The translations under genes and the position numbers were made by a program. Below are positions 1 through 12,524 of a stretch of 64,000 nucleotides of DNA, in pieces (position 1 is the stretch's first letter; each line of letters starts with the position of its first letter). The stretch comes from Apostichopus japonicus (Eukaryota > Echinodermata > Holothuroidea > Aspidochirotida > Stichopodidae): the NCBI RefSeq assembly GCF_037975245.1, contig NC_092578.1, forward strand, positions 1,933,001 through 1,997,000, given 5' to 3'. The notes under the pieces are model-generated. The model saw nothing but the letters and a program-made list of their open reading frames with translations, had not been told where the DNA came from and searched no databases.

Positions 1-1547
1 TATTACCTTGTGTTTCAATACCATCCATGGGAAAATCCAACTATTCCTCTAAGCAAGGACCTTCTAAAAGGTGACGCTAGCAAATTTGCCGATTCCAGGG
101 GGTCATATGTCCACTAATTTCGTGCGTTCTCGTTTGCTTAGACGATTTGTTAATTCTCCATATATACTACTTCGATGCTAAAATTCCATAGCAATGCAGT
201 TTATTACTTTGGTAAGTCCAGGTACATAAAAAAGGAACGGAAAATTGATAATTTATATAATTTCGGATTTTATTTTCTTTGGGTCACAATAGTTCATCAC
301 ACCCATGTCTAAATAGTTATCGGGCTCTAAATTCCTGCATCACTTCAATTCGGTTGGTTGGAAGAAATAAATAATCCTACTTTAGTGAAACTACCTTTCC
401 CATAAATAAAGGTATATTGAAATAATTAAAAAGAACATTTAAAGGGCAACTGCTCATTAAATCTCACTGAATTGTCTCCAATGTCAACTGATAAATAAAA
501 TACCATAAAAACTGCTGCTTCCGTGATAACATTCACTTAGAGGGCAGTATACCAGAACTTTTGTCATTCCTGTTCTTTCACTTTAAACGCTTGGTTATCA
601 GTATATGCGAGCTCCTTGACTGAATTCAATGTTCTTAATTCAACTTTCAGGGGAAATTAAGTAAATTCATATCATTTTTCTCTCCCCGATCTGATATTTT
701 GGAGCTCTAAAGCTTTTCTGGGGAGCATCTTCATCCCATAAGACTAAATTCCTAATAAAAATTGCCAAGAATCTTACAGCTATTTCAATTAAGCTTAAGT
801 AGAGCAACACTATTGACAAGAAATAATCAAATAACGTTTGACAGTGAGCAAACCCATAACAGAACTGACATTCAATTTTGGAAAAACGAAAAAAAAACAT
901 CTAATGTAAAAGAATATATATGCCAAGCATGCAAGCTTTAAAGTTATGAATAGCTCAGACTATTTCCTAGTAAAAAAAAAGTATAAAAAATACTTTTAGT
1001 GGATACTGCTCTTACCAATTCCCATGATAGGTTGTGAAATGAAGCCATTTATGCCAAACGTTTGATTTATGTATACTAAACCGTTTAGATAGTTGTTTTC
1101 AAAATTAACAATTAACATTTTCACCGACCACAAGATATTTATTATATAATATTAATGACGTATAGCCATTTGGGTATGAAGTCTTTATTGAGACCATGCT
1201 TGTATGAGTCTTTATTATAAGGATCCAATATTTTTTTAAGTATTCTGCGCAAGGGGAGTGCAATGCGATTAAACTACATTTCATATTTAGGTAGGTTAAT
1301 GTTTTCTGCGGCCTCCAGAAAGCCCTTATATATTGTCCCTCAGATCCACTTGTTTGAGTTTTTTTCATTCTAGCTCTGAAATTATTACAGTCCTTTAAAC
1401 TTAGAAGCCATGCTACGGGGAGTTGCTATTTAATTCTGATACTCCTGAAAACATGTCCGGTCCGGCCCGGTTTGAGACTTTCTATTACAATTAAAACCAA
1501 ATAACGCTGTGATAAAAGTTTTTACCCGTCAAAAGAACAGCTTTGTT
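1..1547. other. AT-rich non-coding DNA, no gene recognised
   Basis: I see no convincing gene, RNA or repeat here. The short open frames at 667-900 and 1105-1368 on the minus strand have no family motif, no low-complexity-free stretch long enough to judge and no splice context that supports them. Confidence 0.5.
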
Positions 1548-2164
1548 CAGGGCCGTAGCGAGCGGGGGGTGTGGGGGGGGTGTCACACCCCCCCCCCCCA
1601 ATAATTTGGTCGCTGTCGGCAAATTTTGGGTCTGTCGGCAAAAGGAGAAAAGGTGAAGAGAGCGGAAGGGGAAGAAAGAAGGAAAGCTGAATAGAGAAAA
1701 GGAGAACGGGAGCTTCTTCCGTGCCAAATTTGACTTAAAATATGCACCAGATTGCATCTAAGGACGTTTCAAAACTAAAATCATCCCCTCCCCTTAGACC
1801 CCTCCCCCATTTCAGTCACCACTTCCAGATCCGTCGGCAAATCAAATTTGACTTAAAATATACACCAGATTGCATCTAAGGACGTTTCAAAACTAAAAAT
1901 TTTCAAAAGGGGAGGGGGACACCCCCTCCCCTTAGACCCCTCCCCCATTTCAGTCACCACTTCCAGATCCGTCGGCAAATCAAATTTGACTTAAAATATG
2001 CACCAGATTGCATCTAAGGACGTTTCAAAACTAAAAATTTTCAAAAGGGGAGGGGGACACCCCCTCCCCTTAAATCCCTCCCCCATTTCAGTCACCACTT
2101 CCAGATCCGTCGGCAAATCAAAATCTCCACACCCCCCAACAAAAACCCCTTCGCTACGCCCCTG
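1548..2164. mobile_element. hAT-like non-autonomous DNA transposon
   Basis: The left end reads CAGGGCCGTAGCGAGCGGGG and the right end, reversed, reads CAGGGGCGTAGCGAAGGGG, giving imperfect terminal inverted repeats of about 16 bp. CAGGG(G/C)CGTAG is a typical hAT terminus. No 8-bp target duplication is visible (GCTTTGTT left, TCTGCCCA right), so the copy is old or one end is internal. There is no transposase. The inside is a GA-rich stretch followed by three tandem repeats. Runs of G and C close to the ends give strong hairpins. The small open frames on both strands at 1991-2192 are by-products of the repeats. Confidence 0.65.
1726..2119. repeat. Tandem repeat, 3 units of 118/138/138 bp
   Basis: Units start at 1726, 1844 and 1982, each with AAATTTGACTTAAAATAT, and end with GTCGGCAAATC. 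Units 2 and 3 carry an extra 20 bp that includes GGGGAGGGGG-ACA-CCCCCTCCCC, a 10-bp-arm hairpin with a 3-nt loop. Unit 1 lacks this hairpin. The near identity of units 2 and 3 suggests recent duplication inside the hAT-like element. Confidence 0.85.
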
Positions 2165-2439
2165 TCTGCCCATGTGGTGTCTTCACAATTAAATTTTTAC
2201 GATACTGCATTTTGTGACGTCATTGATGAGAAATAGGTATACCGTCAGAAAGTAACTGCTATTTGCAGAGGTTTTTTTTTTATTTATGTGGTAGCACTTA
2301 TCTGTTACGCACACGTTATGGCTCCCGCAATATCAATTGAACGATCACTGATCATAATGGATCAAAAGAAAATACTTTTTTATGTTATCATATTGCGCAT
2401 TTTAGATAAGTTTAGGTAATACACGGATACTTTATCTTA

Positions 2440-2534
2440 AAGAAAGGTCAAGTAGAGCCAGGGCACGAAAAAAAAAATCAAATCGGAGCACTCTCCAACC
2501 TAGTCCCATTACAAATTTAAGACTGTAATCACGT
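2440..2534 (+). repeat. Dispersed repeat family, copy 1
   Basis: It shares with 19681-19770 (minus), 40945-41036 and 51385-51472 the ordered blocks GGGCACGAAAA, an ACT-CC stretch, a CAGTCCC-like block and a GACTGTAAC-GTG block. This copy reads CCAGGGCACGAAAAAAA, then TAGTCCCATTACA, then AAGACTGTAATCACGTG. The family is unidentified; all copies are diverged. Confidence 0.5.
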
Positions 2535-5176
2535 GACCCTGAATGTGTTATACCTGAAGTGAAATATTAAAAGAAGGCCCAACATTCGAAAGGAAGCAAG
2601 ATACTGAAGAAAATGTCTGCCAAGATAGAGTCTGGACACGAAAACCGAACAACTTTATTCACACTGAACATCGTATGCGAGCGATCTACTTTATACTGTG
2701 CATCTGACATGAACAGCTACAGAATCTTAGCCAAAAAGAACATAGATGTACAGCGCCACCATTACTATTTATTCTTTCAATAATATACAGTTCTACCATC
2801 TTACACAACTCCATGTGTACCGGTGTAGTCAAATTTCGTTAGTCCTGCTTTAAATAATGTTATTGGTCTATCACAGTCATTAGAAATGATATCCTTACAA
2901 AAATAAACATTTGGTTTTGAAAGATTTGAAGTAATTTATGGAAAGAACGAGTGCATTGAGTTAAAATTATTGTGGTAACTCGTTAATTTGCTCAATAGAG
3001 TTTAGTTTACGTTCTATGTATCGTGAGTATTTTGTCGTAGTTGACATCATTGTCAGTGCATATTAGAAAGGTTATCCTTATTATTTCAGACCGCCGCAAC
3101 ATTGTGCCCGAAAGTGTAAAAAAAGATTAGCATTTAAAAGGGTTCACACAAAAATCAAAATCGCATTCGAACATCGCTAGTATGATTACATTTTGCATCG
3201 CTACTTTTGCTTACATTGCAAAAGCGAAGGAAGCGTTAAAGTCATGGGTTATACCGAGAAATAAGGAGAATTTCGCACACTTACATCGGGATGTGATTTC
3301 GATCCTACTTCTGTTTAGGTGCGGTTATCCGCCACACATTATCGGATCGCATAGCCCTTATTTTCAGCTCTTTTCTTTATTGTAATGAGAAAACCTATCA
3401 AAATATCTCATGTAGAAGACGCAGAAGGTGAGGCCCCGTGAAGCACTCTTAAATTTCCTTCCGTTGGCTCTTATGGGTAAATATAAGTGGTATTTAACAG
3501 AGAGAGAGAGAGAGTGTCTAAAAAAGAAAATCATAACAAGACAAAAAGACCGTGAAAATTGTAAACATCAAAAGATCCACCGAAGTGCAAATAACTGAGG
3601 TAACGAAAGTCTTTCATTATGAATCGACATTATATTAAATGTTCTCAAAACTTAACGTATATTCTAAACTCCACTTTGCATTCGGAATCGGTTTCTCGGC
3701 AAATGCAAAAATTTGCTTGGTCTTTCTTTTCTATTTTCTTGATTCCCTACTGGAAACTCTCCCATGCAGCAGTCGTTTGTTTCAGTTATGCATATGCATG
3801 AAATATATAAGAGAATATGACGCCATGACGTCACAGCTGCAGATTTGAACAAATCATAACATTTTTGTATCAACTCAGCATCCTGCTATAACAACTAAGT
3901 GTTTTTACCTTCATACTTCACTTTAAATATACAATAACGACAATTGACGATATCATTTATAACTTTGTAAAGTTCATCTTTTCCTTTTTTCAATGAAAGT
4001 TCAAGGACGACGAAATGTTTTTAATTATACGCATAATGGATGTTATTATAGCCTCGCGTGACACTAAGAGAAATTCAAGATGTTTCCTTTGATGAATCGA
4101 CGAGTGGGTTCTTATGTATAATTGACCATAAGTATTCGCCATTTTGAGGGCCAGATAAGAAACATGAGACCATACGATCTAGGTTAATGAAACTTTCTTT
4201 GAACATACGCTCCAAAATAGTTATTATCGTTTTCTTTTACCTTAGCCTGAAATGTCAAAACACTTCGTTCAGAACATTCATCAAAATGTCCCTCTGGATT
4301 TGGAAAGGCCTGCTTCCAAATCGACATTTTACTTGCCAGTTATGTTGTTTAATGAAGCAGTGTTTGGTATTGTGTCCCGAGTAAAGAGTCGAATACATTC
4401 TTTCATAGGGAGAAAGATAACATGTATTTTTCTGGATGTAAAACTGGGCTATCACTGCTAGATACATTTGCACGGGTTAAGTCTATGCAACAAGGAACTT
4501 GTGGAGAAAATAGTATAGCTTCAGGTAAACTATAGTTGAGGTTGGTTGGTCGACAATGTTACAAAGCCGCTATATCCTGTGAAGCATGTCCCGAATTTAA
4601 CACAATTGATGACACCATAAGATACTTTCTAGATTTTTCAAAAAATGAAGATTTGATGAGCGAGTAATGGTCAATTTGCAACATTTCGTCGCCCAGATAC
4701 TTTTCATTGTAGTATTAATCACAACTTAAAGATACATTGACAAAAAATAAAACAAACAAACAAACAAAACATTATACTTCTATTCTACTTCATTGTTTGT
4801 AACTTAACTTGACTAGCCAAGCTTATTAACTAAATACATGCTGCTTTAAGATATTAACGTGTGGTAAATTGCGGATTGTGAGAGGGATGATCTGTAGTAG
4901 AGAGGATGGGTGGAGGATGGGGACAGATATAGGTACATCTATGCTCTATTATAGATACAGGTGTTATAAACCTACAGCAGCACATTTTAACCTCATGTTA
5001 TCTTTATACCCTCAGTTAGATGAAAGAAAGACGAACGATAAAGTTCAGGACATTTTCAATGGATGGAATATTATACTAGCAGATTGTACGACAAAACGTT
5101 CACTGACGCCATTCAGATATATTGGTCAGTTTGACACTCCCATCTAAATGACAGACGGAGGCACTTTACTGTATAG
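2535..5176. other. Non-coding stretch, one short GA repeat
   Basis: The only clear structure is an (AG)n run at 3499-3514 and CRE palindromes noted separately. Open frames at 3182-3385, 4187-4461 and 4869-5147 (+) are 65-92 codons, match no family I know, and overlap frames on the other strand of similar length, as random sequence would. Confidence 0.45.
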
Positions 5177-5220
5177 CAGGGGTGGCCAACGTGGATCGGG
5201 ACCCGCGCATGCGCTTCTTC
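5177..5220 (+). mobile_element. hAT-like terminus remnant
   Basis: CAGGGGTGGCCAAC followed by a GC-rich block containing GCGCATGCGC resembles the end of a common hAT class whose tips begin CAGGGGTGG. A related block in opposite orientation is at about 39003-39085 (GCGGGCCGC, GCGCATGCGC, then GCCCACCTG). No partner end or target duplication is visible nearby. Confidence 0.35.
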
Positions 5221-7639
5221 AATAAGATAATGAGCTGCTCGCGAATATAGGTTGAAACAGCTCGTGTTTGCATCACAATTACTAATATAAGAGGTTTGAT
5301 TAATTGACAACTTTGTGTCTCGTTGCTTTAAAGCATATGAAGATTCATCGTGTGTGACTCTTATACGTTAAGCAAACTTGGCCTGTCTGCTATATAGGGA
5401 CAGACGGTGTCACACTGATACTATATGTACTAATGCGTTATCAATCTGTCCGTTTTAACAACAAGAGTGATTTCAATTATATCCTTTTAGGCCTCGTCAA
5501 AACTGTATTTAACATTAAAAAAAAAAAAATGGCAGTTTTTAGCATGTTTATTGACAATGCCTAATCTATGCAAAGAACCTTAGTTTTGGGGCCCGTTTTA
5601 CAACCACTTGATCGGAACTTCGTTTATGGTATGACGTCATGTCACTCATTTGAGATGTACTTTAAAAAGCTATATTTTTTTAAGAGTATTTTCGTGCCGT
5701 TTTTTAAAGAACAGAGAGAAAAACGTTAACAATCGGAAAATACTTTCATGGCTGTAAGAGGAAATAGGCGCCTCTAATGCAAGAGCGATGACAAGTATAG
5801 TCAAGTGGATGGCTTAGTAACATAATTGACAATAATTTGAAAGGCAAAAGGAACGAAAAATCGACCAGAGGGGCTTTTGCGGGCCCCAACATTTAAATCG
5901 TTTACACGGGAAAAAAAATCTTGAGTTAATAGATCAAGATTCGATGATTGCAAAAGTCACTTTTCATGTATAGTTTAGTATGGAAAAAGATAGGTGTACG
6001 AAGGAAATTGAATGATGCAGTGGGTGGAAGGGTGGGGAAGGTGGAAGGTTGGGAAGGGGTACACAGGGAGGAAGTTCGCCGTGGGCTGATACACGGAAGA
6101 AGAAACTCAACAACGGGGTTGTGACCTCCAAATAATACACAATTAATCGGAGTTTACACCAGTCCCAGGCTTGCCTAAGAATAATGAAGCCACACCCCTC
6201 CCCCTCAGCCCTCCCCAACCAGTCGGGAAAAAGGTTGTCCTTGACATATGACAAAAGTTTATTAACGTGACGTGAAAGCTTCTAAGATGGACAGTACACA
6301 TTTCACAAATTTGTCGAGCACGGGTTGAAATACAACAAATCTTTTTGCTAGAGTTAGTTCAGTATATTGTGATAACAAACAATCTCAATAGATATGTTCT
6401 TAACCATACGATAAATTAGTCTTATGATTTATCCTTATTTTATTTTCGGTAAAAAGATTACTTTTCTTCTTATCTCTACCAGAAAATTAAATTGGTAGAA
6501 ATCAAAGAAACAGGTTAAATAAAATCCATATCTAGCTAAGTTACGACTTCAATCAAAGGTATTACAGGGCAAAAGATAAAGTATATATAAACTATACAGA
6601 AAACCAGAATGTGAAACGCATTGAGGTTTCGATGGCTTCATTGCACTAGACTTCTGCTCCTTCAGAAATAGCTGTTACAATATATAATGTTATAGAGGGC
6701 GTTCCATGGCACGACACACATATGACTTCAGTCGGATCTTGTCATTGGTCATATTATAAACAGGCCTTTGTGAACCTGATGTTACCCTTCTTATCCCTCC
6801 CTCTCCCAGACTATCAACCCAACCTCCACCTAGTATCCTCGTTATGTTCTCCATCCACCGAATGGACGGGAATTAGGCACATTTTAAAAGTCTGGTTACT
6901 TCCGATATATCTGATAACTCATTTTGTCTTTGTCAAGTTCAACAAATATTGAATAAAACATTTTTTTTTAGTTGAATACGAAAGAAAACGTTGCCAAATT
7001 TGAATAACTCCTGCAACTGACCTTTAATACATTTAGAGTATTTTGTTCCTGGTACATGAGAGTCTATCTATACAGCCTTTGCCATTAACAGTTGGTAAAT
7101 TGACGCATTAATTGTCTCATATAATGTGCTCATGTCTATTAGAGGCCTTATCGGGTGAGTTAGTGTACATTTTAGATTGGTGACACCGCGCTGACGTCAT
7201 ATTCGTGATATATATCTAAGTCAACTGTCGGTAGTGTGTATGCTGGTTTATTACGGCAAATATCAACATGATTTCTTCTCAAGCCTCGGGGGAGCACAGA
7301 GAAACTAGAAAATATGAGGGTCGCCCAAAAAAAGAAAATAACAAGAAAGGGAGAAATTGCTAAATTGCGAATTTTATCCGAGTAAATCCATTCCGTTTGT
7401 CTAAAAGGAGAAAATTTATTTGCGTAAGAGAAGTCATTTATGATATGAGGTGAAGGATGATGTACAATGTATTACTAGAATGCTAGCAATGAGTTAAATT
7501 TACTTGAGGAACATATATACCCACCTCGAGGCAGACAGAATATTACAAAAGTTTCTTAAGTACAATGCGTAAACATAGAACATAAATATGCGGAATAAAA
7601 TATACAGTCGCGGTAATTCTTCAACATCGCTTCAAAGGT
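5221..7639. other. Non-coding stretch, nothing recognised
   Basis: AT-rich DNA with a GA/TC-skewed patch at 6010-6070. Frames at 5964-6254 (minus) and 6722-6952 (+) are rich in Pro/Ser/Leu from the skewed sequence and show no domain. Confidence 0.4.
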
Positions 7640-7712
7640 GGTAAAATATAACACCAGTTTGCATATAAGCACGATATGTTTTTAACAAACTCCCACTAGG
7701 CCCCTCCCCTGG
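7640..7712. mobile_element. Diverged copy of the hAT-like internal repeat
   Basis: AAATATAACACCAGTTTGCA followed by TATAAGCACG and a run ending in GGCCCCTCCCC aligns with the repeat unit at 1726 (AAATATGCACCAGATTGCAT, then CTAAGGACG, ending in CCCCTCCCC). Both order and spacing match. It is a short relic. Confidence 0.45.
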
Positions 7713-9045
7713 ATGACATAACATCTTACCCAGCCCAATAATAAAAAAAAAGTGGTCGCCAGTGACCATGAAAAGTTTTCAAGATAGGCGTTAAGTAAAG
7801 CTTAATTCTCCGACTCTTAAAACGGGGGTGAAAAACTTGGCTTTGTCCGATCACAGCACGAAGACTGGTTACTTGTCTGTAGGCTTAACTGAAAGCGGAT
7901 TCTGGTATAACTTGGTCGGCAATTTACCAAAAATTATTTAAAATAAGATTGCAAATGAACGAAATCCCAGGGAAAGTTAAAGAACAATTAATTTATTAAT
8001 TGGATTGGATTCTATAAGCATCTCGTCGCCAAGAGTCTTCATTTTCACATTAGTACTAATCTTAGTAAAATGACACATTTGACTATTTTCCAAAATTTTA
8101 AAAATTTTCTTTTTTTGCACTTCATTATTTCATATGAAACTTGACTATATTCAAATTAATGAGATAGAGATTGTCATGGGACTTAATTATGGCATATAGC
8201 ATCTGAAATAACCTTAACTTAAGCAACGATTGTGATATTGGGAAATTATGACGAAACGAAAAGAATATTTAATTATTATTTTTAAAGGTTACAGGCAAAC
8301 CAATAGAGCGACAAATCTCCAAGAAAATTCTTTACCGAATAAGTTGCTCGACGAATAACTTTATTCTCAATTCACCGAATTGATAGGCCCCATGCAGTTA
8401 TTACACATACACTCAAGGTGAGGCACAAAGACGCGCGCACACATTCCTTTGTAAATCGTGTCCCGGTATAAACTTACGTCAGAGAAGTTATTGACCTGTA
8501 CCGTCTCCTAAATGAGTTTGAACTTTTATTAAATGTGAGGAAAATGTCAACAACATTCATTGAAAGTAATACGGTTCATATAACTCACTGCAATGCCGCA
8601 GCTATTCAAGTCGAGTGTACAGACCTCGATTACATGGACGTATATTAAATGATATGGGTATACATTTCATGCAGGGTTTTGTATATACTAATGCTATGGT
8701 GTATTAATCCGTCATTGCACATAATTCAACTTGACGCAGCTGTCACTACTGGTGACCGATTCATTCAGTCAAAGAGGAGATCACGTCTCTAGTTTTATGA
8801 TTTTTGTTAATTACGATGTCATAACATGTCACAGACACATGATGAAGGTTTAAGATCTCATCATAACGACCCATGAATGTTATGCGCTTCATTACATGGC
8901 AAAGTAATTAAATGTTAATCAAAATATTTTATGCGTGATATGTTATATCTCATTGGAAATGATCGTACCACAGAGCAACGCAATTTGGCGAAATGAAAAC
9001 GTTTGAAACGTGTATTTCTGATCTATTCATACCATTCTGGACTAA

Positions 9046-9048
<3 letters not shown>
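7713..9048. other. Non-coding AT-rich stretch
   Basis: No open frame above 60 codons that looks like protein, and no repeat that I can delimit. A short ACTCAAGG-rich and CGCGCGCAC patch occurs near 8410-8445. Confidence 0.4.
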
Positions 9049-9097
<49 letters not shown>

Positions 9098-9099
9098 TA
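9049..9099. repeat. (AT)n microsatellite
   Basis: A run of about 21 AT units followed by ACATATATAG. It creates an Ile/Tyr run in the overlapping minus-strand open frame, which is therefore not a gene. Confidence 0.95.
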
Positions 9100-9177
9100 G
9101 AAAATATAAGGACAACATGTAATGCCTTTAAATCCAACATAATATTTAGAATAGATATAACTACACGCTACACAAAT

Positions 9178-9203
9178 TTTCGGACACCCTGGTCCTTCGT
9201 CAG
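9178..9203 (-). ncRNA. Hammerhead-like core motif, probable retroelement relic
   Basis: On the minus strand the sequence is CTGACGA, then A, then a 4-bp stem GGAC / GTCC with a 6-nt loop, then GAAA. This is the order CUGANGA-stem II-GAAA of a hammerhead ribozyme core. Stem I could pair TACAC upstream with GTGTA downstream. A canonical cleavage triplet and a clean stem III are not visible, so activity is doubtful. Penelope-like retroelements are known to carry such motifs, and the adjacent AT microsatellite fits a retroelement tail. Confidence 0.3.
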
Positions 9204-10055
9204 GTGTAAAAAGATATTGTTTTGAACAGACAGGTTTCTCTGCTCTCTTACCATTGAAAAAAGTGCTACCAAAAAAGTATAACACATGGTTCTACTTCAT
9301 ATAGTGGAATAGAGCGGACTTTGCATGCAATCAACGAGCAATTGACCAATCAAAGGACCAGAATAGAAGTAGGTGTTGTATAATAGCCTATATGAAACAT
9401 ATACTTTTTAAATGAGATTACCACGTCACACTATACACCCGCCATGTGGCAATGATTAAAGTAATATAAATATTAAAATAGTGTTTACCATAGATTGGTG
9501 TCATTGTTGCCATAAATCACGACGTAATAAATGTCGTAATATATGTAGGTCTGACGCCACATGGGGGATAATTTAGTATACTGTACAACCACGCACTGTA
9601 GATATTGTAATTAAGGTTAGGTTTATAACTTGTCCTTTGCAAATATAAATTGTAAGGTGACCTTTCCAAAATTAGGCCTATATTATACTTGCAGATAGGC
9701 CTACAAACCTAGTTATATATAGGCCTGTTTGTTCTTCCGTATGGAATAATAGAAGATAAAAGCACATATACTATAATGTAGAAGAGCGGAATTATATTCA
9801 AGAGGTATAAAAAAAGAACATCTAAAGTCGGTTTTTCTTCTGTTAAATGTATCACACTGTAGGTAAGTCTATGTGACGTATACATTTTTTTAGCATGTCA
9901 TGGGTGTTCGAGGGGTTGTGTATACCACAGTTGCCATCGATACTGGTGTATATAACTAAGCCGTTATGTCTAGGCTGGAGAATGTTGCGGTGATATGATA
10001 TGTTTGTTAGGCATTTCATGTATCCAGAATATAAAGTGTCTTTTAATGACGCGAT
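9204..10055. other. Non-coding stretch
   Basis: AT-rich DNA with several TAGGCCTA-type words at 9672-9725. No gene or bounded repeat recognised. Confidence 0.4.
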
Positions 10056-10094
10056 GTGGGGTGAGGTGGGGTGGGGTGGGGTGGGGGTTGGGGC
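10056..10094 (+). repeat. (GGGGT)n G-rich tract, quadruplex-prone
   Basis: At least five G runs of four or five, spaced by T or TT, follow one another. Such a tract fits a G-quadruplex consensus. It is too short and isolated to be a telomere. Confidence 0.7.
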
Positions 10095-12473
10095 GGAACT
10101 GGAGGAGAGGGATGACATTTCCTTACCGATGATATATTTGGTATTCGCTGTAGGCCTTATTTTATACACAATACATACAAGGCACATATCATAGGCATGT
10201 AGTCTAATTACACGTCATTGGTCAGTTGAACAAAAAATGAATAAACATTTCCAAAGTACACATTCTTTACTACATCATCCAATCCTTGATTTGCCATGCC
10301 TGACGAGAGAGACAGAGAGCGAGAGACATATCAGGGGTATGTAGCCCCGGGTTCAATTATTAGGGGGCCATGGAAAATATTAGGGGCCAGAGAAAAAAAA
10401 ATGGGAATACGAATAATGTTCTCATGTTCATAATAGGCAAAATGAAGAGTGCAAAAAAGGGGGGACCCAGTGACATAACTGTCCCCGGAAATGGAACTGG
10501 TTCACGAGGTCTCAGCTCGTACATACCCCTTCCCGTTTGTGTTATGTACACTGGCATTATGGGTAAATTGTCACACCTCAATGGATTCAACGGATGAAGG
10601 AGAGGGGAGACGGAAGGTGGTTTCAGTTTAATGAATCTGTCCATTGTAATTTACCATGTCTTTTATATGAAGGTATTCTGCAGGTGCCTGCATGCAAATA
10701 CACAACGTTTCTTCTAACATTTCTATACATATGACGTCACTACCACTTTTTACCTCGCATCTGTCTCAGCGGTGCCTTCAATAAGGCATACTATAGTTTT
10801 AACCATTTCCCTACATTTTCGGTTTTGAATTTGTCACCCTGTATTTGCAAGAAAGTTTTTGATATCCATGATTCAATGTTGTCGATTTGAGTTCTGTTTC
10901 TTGTTAATCTTGTTTGCTCATGTTATCGTCCTTACATGACATTTGAATTCAACTTTTCACTCACACGAAAAGGATATTATAAACATCACATTGTCAATGA
11001 TGTGTGTGATTTATGGGTTGCATATCGAGGCCGTTAAGCTTGGGGAAAACCCCTTATATTTTAATCCGTCTATATTCCCGTTAGTTATGTCTTACATGCA
11101 TGATATAAACATAACATCTAAACTGAACTCTTGAAAGAAAGCAAAAATTTAGAAATGTAATTAAGTTGGAAATAATATCATCGGCATTACAACTCTCTCG
11201 TATACCGTATTGATTTAAATGGTTTTCTTTTCAGCAAAAACCAAACTTGCTTTTCCTTGAAAAAGGTTTTTACAATCGTGTCAGATGGGAAACGTGATAT
11301 AAAACCAAAACAAAGGAGGTTAGGGGGAGGGGAGAGGGAGGGGGATTGGGGGAGGGGGTGATTTGCTACCTCCTTTGATGCGCTGCCAAAAGTCGTATCT
11401 GTTGGAAAGTTTTGGACTACGTTGAATGACTGGCATTTATTTTGTTGGTAGATGAATAATACTTCGCGTTCGAGCAAATTTATTGATCCCAATTAGCTTC
11501 TGCGAAACACGGCATTGAACATTAATACGCCATCTCCTGTCTCTCTCCACTGCCCCCCCCCCCTCCATGTTTATGGAGGAAGGCAGACACACCCTTAGGA
11601 AATGTGCTATGTAATTATATGCTCTTGGCATAGGAATATCGTAAACGAGAAGAGGTATACACGAAAAGTACAATTAATCTAATCTAGAAATTAGTCCGCA
11701 TTTATTATTCAACCCTTTTATAGTCCGTATACAACTAGCTGACTAGCTCGAAATATTAAAGAAAAACACAAGTGTCCATATTATCGCTGACTTAACGTTA
11801 CCGGTGTTACTACTTTTGCTTCATTTCGACAAGATCTTACAAAAATGGAATATTTTGGTTGAAAGGATGACTTGAAGCAGACTTTTGTTGGTGAAATGTC
11901 ATTATCCAACGAAACGTGTGGGTTAAGTCATCTTTCTCATTTTTTGGGTGTGTGGGGGGGGGTGGGGGGTGGGGGGGTTTAATGCATTCACCTTTAACAT
12001 GTTTAATGTCTGGAATAATCATTGCAGACAAACGCGGTGATGACGTCATCTAACTTCTCTCTTCAGATGATAAGTTTTAGTGTCAATATACTTCACTCGA
12101 TCGTATTATTAAACGCTTCTTTCAGCTTCATAACAAACACCGTTTTTACCACCGATGAAAATCCAACAACATTATTTTTTTTATCAACAAATGAATTATT
12201 AAGTTGTAATCTGAGGCAATGAATAGGCTTTATATATGTTTACTGGTGTTTCCTTGATTTTAGGATTCTGCGGATTTTCAGGAAATTTTGTCCCCACTTT
12301 CTTTCCAGTCCAGATCTGGTATATATAGGTTACGTGCGCCAAACAAAGGTTCCCGTGAGTATTCTGTGATTAATGAGCCTTCGAATCTTGAACCGCGTTT
12401 TCCGAAATATGGCAATTAATATCGAAATGTGAAACGCACTCATCGTTATCACTGTTATGAAACTATAAATAAC

Positions 12474-12475
<2 letters not shown>
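10095..12475. other. Non-coding stretch with G-rich simple tracts
   Basis: Contains a GA-rich patch (10305-10330), a duplicated ATTAGGGG(G)CCA word (10358-10388), a strong G-rich tract at 11319-11361 with runs of five G, poly-C at 11552-11563, and poly-G blocks at 11953-11978. Open frames crossing these tracts are Pro/Gly-rich artefacts. Confidence 0.5.

Positions 12476-12521
<46 letters not shown>
12476..12521. repeat. (AT)n microsatellite
   Basis: About 23 AT units without interruption. Confidence 0.95.

Positions 12522-12524
<3 letters not shown>

Noticed and set aside
10056-10094. Telomeric repeat
   Set aside because: The GGGGT units are few, irregular and internal.
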